Assembly: GCA_029863035.1 (NCBI GenBank)
Contig: JAOTWH010000082.1
Coordinates: forward strand, 1-9,114
DNA: 9,114 nt
Source: Acidimicrobiia bacterium
GTDB lineage: Bacteria; Actinomycetota; Acidimicrobiia; UBA5794; JAOTWH01
Direction: 5' to 3'
Shown: positions 4,609 to 9,114 of the stretch, one piece after another
Position numbering within the stretch: position 1 is the first letter of the stretch
How the letters are laid out: the number at the start of each line of letters is the position of its first letter
Made by a program: the position numbers and the translations under genes
The notes under the pieces: model-generated
The model's database searches: none
What the model was told of the DNA's origin: nothing
What the model saw: the letters and a program-made list of their open reading frames with translations, nothing else

Positions 4609-6447
4609 TCAGAAAGCGCCAGCGACCGGCAGCCAGTGAGATTCGCCGAGGCGGAACCCTGCATTGGCCATGCCTTCTTGGTTGGCATTCCTCAGGTAGA
4701 CAGACGCGATCGACGGGCGGAAGACTCCCGGGGTGAAGGTTCCGTCCCCGGTCCAATCTCCAGCGACCAGACGGTCGCCGCCATCGCCAAAGAAGAAGCG
4801 GAGGTCCGGGGTGCTCGACCTGTCGCTGTTGGTGAGCCATATCTCACCAGAACTGCGACGATGAACCCCGACGGTCTCCATCCCATCGCCGTCGAAATCT
4901 CCAACGAAAGGGGTATCGCCCAGGTTTCCGAACTCGAAGCTGCGATCTGCCGCACCTATTCCGACGCCGTTCGCACCGAGCCGGTTGAAGATGAAGAAGG
5001 TCTGCTGCGCCGAGCGGTAGAGAGAAACCGTATCACAGCCGTCGTTGTTGAAATCGCCTGCCAGCGGGACATCGTCGGGGTTGCCGGCATAGAAGTTGAT
5101 GTCCGCCGGCCCCTCGGTGTTGCTTAGACGGAGGTAGACATAGCCATCGCTTGGCCGGAAGAGCCCGGGTGTCTCTGTGCCATCGCAGTTCCAATCGCCG
5201 AGGAATGGCACGTCGCCCGGGTTGCCGAAGTAGAAGACGTTCAAAACACCGGCCCCGTTTCTCAGCGTCCACACACCTTGGGTGGGATCGATCAGGCCAA
5301 CACCGTGCTTGTGAACTCCAACCGAAGCGATGAGGTAGGAAACGTTGATGGTGACAGTGGCAGCTTCCGATTCGAGTTGTCCGTTGCTCGCCACATAGGT
5401 GAAGGAGTCCACCCCGGCGAGGCCATCGTGCGCCGTATAGGTGACGTTGGAACCCGGCCCCAGCGATACCACACCATGGGCCGGTTGCGACAGCTGCGAG
5501 ATAGTCAACACGGCGCCGCTGGGCTCCGAGTCGTTGGCAAGCACGTCGATGGCGATCGGCACTCCGGCCGTGGCGTTGGCTACGTCATCCGCCGCCAATG
5601 GCCCGGCCAGGACCGAATCCACCCACGCCGCCGAGGCTGCGGTTTCAGCGTAAACGCCGGGGGCACCGGCGATGGCACAGCCTGTACCCCAGCTCACTAT
5701 TCCGATGTGGAGCCATCCTCCGACGTTGTCCGGCACGACGAGGGGTCCTCCACTGTCACCTTGACAGGTATCGTGGCCCCCACTCGGGTACCCGGCGCAC
5801 AACATCGATGTGCCATCGAAGTCCGGTGCATATGGCGACCCTGGTGCCCCCGCCGCTTCGCAGTCCACATCCGAGATAACAGGCAGGTCCACCTCATGAA
5901 GCACACCTGGAAAGAGAGGTGAGCTTTCGGTGGATCCCCAGCCCATGGTTGTTGCGGTTGTTCCAGGGCCGTAATCGGCCGCATTGGTTGGCGAGGCCAG
6001 CCGGATGGGAGAGAAGCTGGTCGGAGCCGACAAGCGGAGCAGCGCAACGTCGAATTCGAGGAACGCGGCGCCGACGTCGAAAGCGGGATGTCTGAGTACC
6101 CGGGCGACCGCTATGCGCTCGCCGTCGTTGGCTGTGAGATCGTGGCGCCCTACGACGACGTCGATCTCGTCAGCCCCTTGGTCAACCGAGACGCAGTGCG
6201 CTGCGGTGAGAACCCAGTAGGGCGAGATGACTGCTCCGCCGCAGAGCTGCCCGGCGAACGCGTTGGGATTGGAGCGAGTCACCAACGCGGCCATGAACGG
6301 GTACTTCAGGGCTGGATCGACCTCAGCGCCGCCCACGATGCGCGGTGCGGCCTGGTCGATCGCGCCCAGAGCGCCACCTACGCCCAGTGGTAGAGCCATT
6401 GCTACCGTTATGGCGACCGCCATAGCGGACCTGCCAGCTCGCTTCAA
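4609..6447 (-). CDS. Secreted trypsin-like serine protease with cadherin-like module and C-terminal repeat domain
   Basis: This encodes 612 residues from TTG 6447. I preferred this start because GGGGAGAAGG lies just upstream and the product then begins MKRAGRSAMAVAIT, an ordinary signal peptide. ATG 6492 would add 15 residues and has no ribosome binding site. A short propeptide ends at R36, followed by IVGG (37-40), the trypsin activation site. The triad is H84 (TAAHC), D133 (FDVALL) and S232 (GDSGGP). D226 at the base of the S1 pocket predicts cleavage after Arg or Lys. C69-C85, C196-C217 and C228-C257 match the conserved disulfides. Residues about 283-372 form a cadherin-like module (DVLANDSEPSG, then DSFTYVASNG). 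The C-terminus has four GD[WF]xxDG repeats with glycines at 417, 464, 516 and 563, and an incomplete fifth ending the protein at VAGAF. It is followed by the methyltransferase. Confidence 0.92.
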   Translation of the reverse strand: MKRAGRSAMAVAITVAMALPLGVGGALGAIDQAAPRIVGGAEVDPALKYPFMAALVTRSNPNAFAGQLCGGAVISPYWVLTAAHCVSVDQGADEIDVVVGRHDLTANDGERIAVARVLRHPAFDVGAAFLEFDVALLRLSAPTSFSPIRLASPTNAADYGPGTTATTMGWGSTESSPLFPGVLHEVDLPVISDVDCEAAGAPGSPYAPDFDGTSMLCAGYPSGGHDTCQGDSGGPLVVPDNVGGWLHIGIVSWGTGCAIAGAPGVYAETAASAAWVDSVLAGPLAADDVANATAGVPIAIDVLANDSEPSGAVLTISQLSQPAHGVVSLGPGSNVTYTAHDGLAGVDSFTYVASNGQLESEAATVTINVSYLIASVGVHKHGVGLIDPTQGVWTLRNGAGVLNVFYFGNPGDVPFLGDWNCDGTETPGLFRPSDGYVYLRLSNTEGPADINFYAGNPDDVPLAGDFNNDGCDTVSLYRSAQQTFFIFNRLGANGVGIGAADRSFEFGNLGDTPFVGDFDGDGMETVGVHRRSSGEIWLTNSDRSSTPDLRFFFGDGGDRLVAGDWTGDGTFTPGVFRPSIASVYLRNANQEGMANAGFRLGESHWLPVAGAF

Positions 6448-6596
6448 CTTCCTTCTCCCCGTCGCCCAGGGCCATTCTGCCACAGAGAGCATTCGGTGGG
6501 AGAGCCAGTTGCTGGGCCGCTAGGGGACTAGACACCTAGCCCATGGTGGCGTTTGGCCCGGGAAGGGGCGCTCACCGAGCTGAGGAATGGCCATCC

Positions 6597-7433
6597 TTAG
6601 GTGTCGCTGCCGACCTTGCCGGGTATGGCGATCCGCTTCTCGTACCAGCGCAACAGCAGGCTCAGGCCCAGCGTGAGGGTCACGTACAAAGCCATGAGGA
6701 TGAAGAAGCCCTCCCGGAAGCGGAACGAGGATCCGGTGTAAAGCCGAGCTTGTTGGGTGAGTTCTCTCACCGCGATCACCGACACCAGCGAAGTGTCCTT
6801 CATGAGGCTGATCAGGTCGTTGCCAAGCGCAGGGAGCATGTTGCGGACGGCCTGGGGAAGCACGATGCGCCGCATGCTCTGGCGGTTGGTGAGCCCGAGA
6901 GATCTTCCAGCCTCGATCTGGCCTGAATCGACCGACTGGATGCCGGCCCGGAACACCTCGGCTATGAACGCCGCATAGAAAAGCGACAGAGCGGCGGCTC
7001 CTCGCAGCGCCTGGGCGATGGACCGGGAGGAGATGTTGATGAGGTCGGCAAAGTCGGGAGTCAACACCAAGGCCACCACGAAAATGAACACCAGCATGGG
7101 AATGCCCCGCACCAACTCGATATAGGTGGAGGCCGTGTTGCGCAGGAAGGAGTTCTTGGAGACGCGGCCTAGTCCGATGAACAACCCAAGGAAGGTGGCC
7201 GCAATGAACGAACTGATCGTAAGGATGAACGTCAGCGCTATGCCGCGATTCCAGACAAGGGGCCAGGGAAGGACGCTCTCGAAGGCTTCGCGGTATTCGT
7301 CGGTGACGGCTATCAGCACCGCCATGGCGGCGATGATGGTGAGCATGGCCACCAACCACCATGGGAACTCGCCCTTCTCGATCTTGATGATCGAAGTGGC
7401 CGGGCCGGGAGCTACTTCGTCTGGGTCGATCAC
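6597..7433 (-). CDS. Polar amino acid ABC transporter permease (HisMQ/GlnP type)
   Basis: This encodes 278 residues from GTG 7433. I chose this start because AGGTGAG lies about 5 nt upstream; an in-frame TTG at 7457 would add eight residues but sits in the T-tract of the preceding stem-loop. About five or six membrane segments are visible (25-43, 64-89, 112-125, 145-160, about 200-222, 242-262). ELVRGIPMLV (106-115) and the cytoplasmic EAA loop EAGRSLGLTNRQSMRRIVLP (174-193), which docks on the ATPase, are diagnostic of permeases for polar amino acids. The N-terminal 25 residues are an extra cytoplasmic tail. The binding protein is encoded just upstream. No ATPase gene follows; the next gene is the protease, 149 nt away. 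The substrate is likely a polar amino acid. Confidence 0.9.
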   Translation of the reverse strand: MIDPDEVAPGPATSIIKIEKGEFPWWLVAMLTIIAAMAVLIAVTDEYREAFESVLPWPLVWNRGIALTFILTISSFIAATFLGLFIGLGRVSKNSFLRNTASTYIELVRGIPMLVFIFVVALVLTPDFADLINISSRSIAQALRGAAALSLFYAAFIAEVFRAGIQSVDSGQIEAGRSLGLTNRQSMRRIVLPQAVRNMLPALGNDLISLMKDTSLVSVIAVRELTQQARLYTGSSFRFREGFFILMALYVTLTLGLSLLLRWYEKRIAIPGKVGSDT

Positions 7434-7461
7434 GGGCTCACCTGACTTTCCGCGCAAAAGA

Positions 7462-7489
7462 ATGCGCCGGGCACTGTGGCCCGGCGCAT
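7462..7489 (-). terminator. Strong stem-loop between binding-protein and permease genes
   Basis: ATGCGCCGGGC (7462-7472) pairs perfectly with GCCCGGCGCAT (7479-7489), an 11-bp GC-rich stem with a 6-nt loop. On the minus strand it is followed by TCTTTTG, a short T-tract. It can act as a leaky terminator or as a barrier to mRNA decay. Either would give more binding protein than permease, as is usual for such operons. Confidence 0.75.
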
Positions 7490-7523
7490 CCTACGTCTTT
7501 AGTTACAAGGCGGTCTAGCCGGC

Positions 7524-8405
7524 CTATTCCTCGATGACGATTTCCTCGATGTCGTCGTAGGTAACCGCGAACGACTCGGTGAAGTACTTACGCCCCAGCT
7601 CCTCGAACGTCCCGTTGTCCTTGAGCACCTGGATCGCTTGGTTGACCGGATCGATCAGGTCGCTCCCCTGGGGAAAGATGAACCCGAGCGGATCGCTCTG
7701 CAGCGGATCATCTATCGTCTTGAGCACCTCGGCGTTTTCGCCGACATAGCCGAGGCCGGCTGCATCGTCGATGATCACTGCATCCACGTCGCCCGAGATG
7801 AGCGCTTGGATAGCGAGCGGGAACTGGTCGAAGGCGTCGACCCTCGACTCGTTGACGTAGGTCAGAATCAACTCGTAGTTGGTCGTACCGATCTGAGTGC
7901 CGATCTTGGCGTCCTGATCATCGAACACAGCTTGCGCGGAGTCGTAGCGATCGTCGTCGAGTTGCACGAGGAGCTTCTGGGTCACCACCATGTAGGCGTC
8001 CGAGTAGTCGACGATCTCTTTGCGCTCGTCGGTGATCGAGATGCCGTCGGCGGCTGTGTCGAGCTCGTCGTTGGCAACCTGGTCGATCACTGCCGGCCAT
8101 CCAGACTCGACCATGTCGTTAACGCAGTTGAGCAGCTCGCAGATGGCGTCCCACATGTCGTAATCCCAACCGGTGCCTTCGGTCTCACCAAGGGGGATGT
8201 AATTGAATGGCAGATAGGCGTTCTCGACGCCGACCGTGACGGTGCGTCCGCCTAGGTCGGGCAATCCCGAAGCCTCTGTGGCTGGCGTGGTGTCGCCGCC
8301 ACCAGCAGCCACGGTGGTGTCGGCGCCGTCGTCGTCGCTGCATGCCGCTGCCACCAGGGCCAGCACGGCAATGAGTGCCACGAACAGCTTGAGCCGTTTG
8401 GTCAT
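7524..8405 (-). CDS. Polar amino acid ABC transporter substrate-binding lipoprotein
   Basis: This encodes 293 residues from ATG 8405, preceded by GGAGG at 6 nt. The frame continues 12 codons upstream, but ATG 8405 alone begins a signal peptide (MTKRLKLFVALIAVLALVAA) ending in VAAAC22. C22 would be lipidated and anchor the protein outside the cell. A low-complexity Asp/Thr/Gly linker follows (about 23-50). The SBP_bac_3 fold begins with GRTVTVGVENAYLPFNY. The ligand region GISITDERKEIVDYSDAY matches the family pattern T.ER...V.FS.PY, whose arginine binds the amino acid carboxylate. AKIGTQIGTTNYE is the usual strand-loop of the second lobe. The protein is strongly acidic. It delivers ligand to the permease encoded after a 66-nt gap containing a stem-loop. 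The specific ligand cannot be read from sequence. Confidence 0.92.
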   Translation of the reverse strand: MTKRLKLFVALIAVLALVAAACSDDDGADTTVAAGGGDTTPATEASGLPDLGGRTVTVGVENAYLPFNYIPLGETEGTGWDYDMWDAICELLNCVNDMVESGWPAVIDQVANDELDTAADGISITDERKEIVDYSDAYMVVTQKLLVQLDDDRYDSAQAVFDDQDAKIGTQIGTTNYELILTYVNESRVDAFDQFPLAIQALISGDVDAVIIDDAAGLGYVGENAEVLKTIDDPLQSDPLGFIFPQGSDLIDPVNQAIQVLKDNGTFEELGRKYFTESFAVTYDDIEEIVIEE

Positions 8406-8433
8406 GTTCTTCCTCCAGAATCGTTGCATCAAC

Positions 8434-8465
8434 GGAACCACTGGGGTTCCAGACGCGGGATAGTA
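8434..8465 (-). promoter_or_regulatory. Candidate promoter and operator dyad of the ABC transporter operon
   Basis: On the minus strand TACTAT (8465-8460) is a good -10 element, with no clear -35 at 17 nt. Just downstream, where the transcript would start, GGAACC (8434-8439) and GGTTCC (8445-8450) form a perfect 6-bp dyad with a 5-nt centre. It may be a repressor site or a leader hairpin ahead of the GGAGG ribosome binding site. Confidence 0.4.
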
Positions 8466-8507
8466 GGCGAACCCTGCCGAAGCGCGCTCGTTGAGCGAGT
8501 TTCGCCT

Positions 8508-9114
8508 TTAAACGTCGACAGGTTCAGGTACGAGGTGAGACAGCGACTTGTCGAGGCGCTTAATGACCGTTTCTTCGTCGGTGCTGAGCGCAAGCTGCAG
8601 TTCGCTGGTGAGAATGAGACGGGCCTTGGCCAGCATCCGCTTTAATGCCGGTCCCAGCGGCTTCGACTGCTGGGCATAGGTGAGGTCGCGCACCACAGTG
8701 GCCACCTCGAAGATGTCGCCAGACGACATCTTGTCTTGCAGCAGCTTGAACCAGCGAGCCCAGGTGGCGTCGGCATCGACGGGATTGGCTTTAAGAGTCG
8801 AGAACACCTTGCGGGCCGCGTTCGGTGATATCACAGGGCGCAAACCAAGTTCGGAGGCCTTGGCCACAGGGATACGCAGTACCAATGGGTTCGTGATCGC
8901 CTCGATCACGAAGTAATCCTGCTTGGCGCCATCGAACGTGTGCTTCTCTTTCTTGGTGATGATCGCCGCACCGTGATGGGGATAGACCACCTTGTCTCGC
9001 ACCTTGAACTTGTAGTTCTTATAGGGGCGCGGCTTGGGAAGTCTCGGGTCGATCGGCGGAGCCGGAGGCGAAGCCTTCAAGGGTGCCTTCGCAGCCTTCT
9101 TGGCCGGAGCTTTC
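8508..9114 (-). CDS. carD: CarD-family transcriptional regulator, partial (N-terminus beyond right edge)
   Basis: There are 201 visible residues, open to the right edge, so the true start lies outside; an in-frame TTG at 9080 is probably an internal leucine. The N-terminal RNA polymerase-interacting domain begins at YKFKVRDKVVYPHHGAAII, matching CarD/CdnL proteins, which bind the beta subunit and stabilise the open promoter complex. The helical DNA-binding C-terminal domain contains ATWARWFKLLQDKMSSGDIF and VVRDLTYAQQSKPLG, including the W that wedges at the upstream edge of the bubble in known CarD proteins. Unlike the usual CarD of about 160 residues, it is preceded by at least 33 residues rich in Lys, Ala and Pro (KAPAKKAAKAP, then PPAPPIDPRLPKPRP), resembling histone H1-type tails. 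It lies 102 nt upstream of the binding-protein gene, which appears to have its own promoter. Confidence 0.92.
   Translation of the reverse strand, partial: KAPAKKAAKAPLKASPPAPPIDPRLPKPRPYKNYKFKVRDKVVYPHHGAAIITKKEKHTFDGAKQDYFVIEAITNPLVLRIPVAKASELGLRPVISPNAARKVFSTLKANPVDADATWARWFKLLQDKMSSGDIFEVATVVRDLTYAQQSKPLGPALKRMLAKARLILTSELQLALSTDEETVIKRLDKSLSHLVPEPVDV

Noticed and set aside
4568..4840. Upstream extension of the methyltransferase frame to 4840
   Set aside because: It overlaps the 3' end of the protease gene, has abnormal composition, and the methyltransferase fold is complete from 4567.
5278..5922. Plus-strand frame of 214 codons inside the protease gene
   Set aside because: It is antisense to a gene with full catalytic and disulfide patterns, and its translation shows no domain.
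7638..8255. Plus-strand frame of 205 codons inside the binding-protein gene
   Set aside because: It is a valine- and aspartate-rich shadow of a GC-rich gene on the other strand; the binding protein is unambiguous.
1..9114. CRISPR array or toxin-antitoxin pair
   Set aside because: No regularly spaced identical repeats occur, and no two-gene toxin-antitoxin arrangement was recognised.

Overview
The window is GC-rich, uses GTG and TTG starts as well as ATG, and encodes a CarD-type RNA polymerase-binding regulator and a secreted protease with GDWxxDG-type repeats. Together these suggest an actinobacterium, possibly of the Acidimicrobiia. That placement is inferred from style and was not checked against any database.

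Left part (1 to about 1430). An HNH endonuclease runs off the left edge on the minus strand. Divergent from it, on the plus strand, are a 23-codon mini-ORF with a strong ribosome binding site and a four-helix membrane protein of unknown function (520-903). A possible gene broken by two frame changes follows (1008-1272). Next come two near-identical copies (1355-1425 and 1514-1585) of a tRNA 3' end, each with T-loop, acceptor 3' strand and terminator hairpin, but with no intact tRNA in the window. This looks like the attachment-site scar of an element integrated in a tRNA gene. On that reading the HNH side is the element and the sequence to the right is host chromosome. The spacer between the copies holds a 78-nt repeat that recurs at 2902-2979.

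Middle part (1539-3838). All genes are on the minus strand except one small one. A lipoprotein thioredoxin (TlpA-like, WCIPC) is followed after 2 nt by a divergent Lgt-family membrane protein that seems to lack several catalytic residues of true Lgt. A 16-bp perfect palindrome lies in the thioredoxin promoter region. Upstream is a small secreted protein of unknown function whose leader contains two hairpins. A 49-codon membrane-protein ORF (3689-3838, plus) ends exactly where the next gene ends from the other side.

Right part (3839-9114), all minus strand. In transcription order it holds a CarD-family regulator with a Lys/Ala/Pro-rich N-terminal tail (cut by the right edge), a polar amino acid ABC-transporter binding lipoprotein, and its permease, with a strong stem-loop between these two. 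A secreted trypsin-like protease with a cadherin-like module and a C-terminal repeat domain follows, then a class I methyltransferase 41 nt further on. No ATPase for the ABC transporter is present.

No CRISPR array, rRNA, intact tRNA, transposase or integrase was seen.
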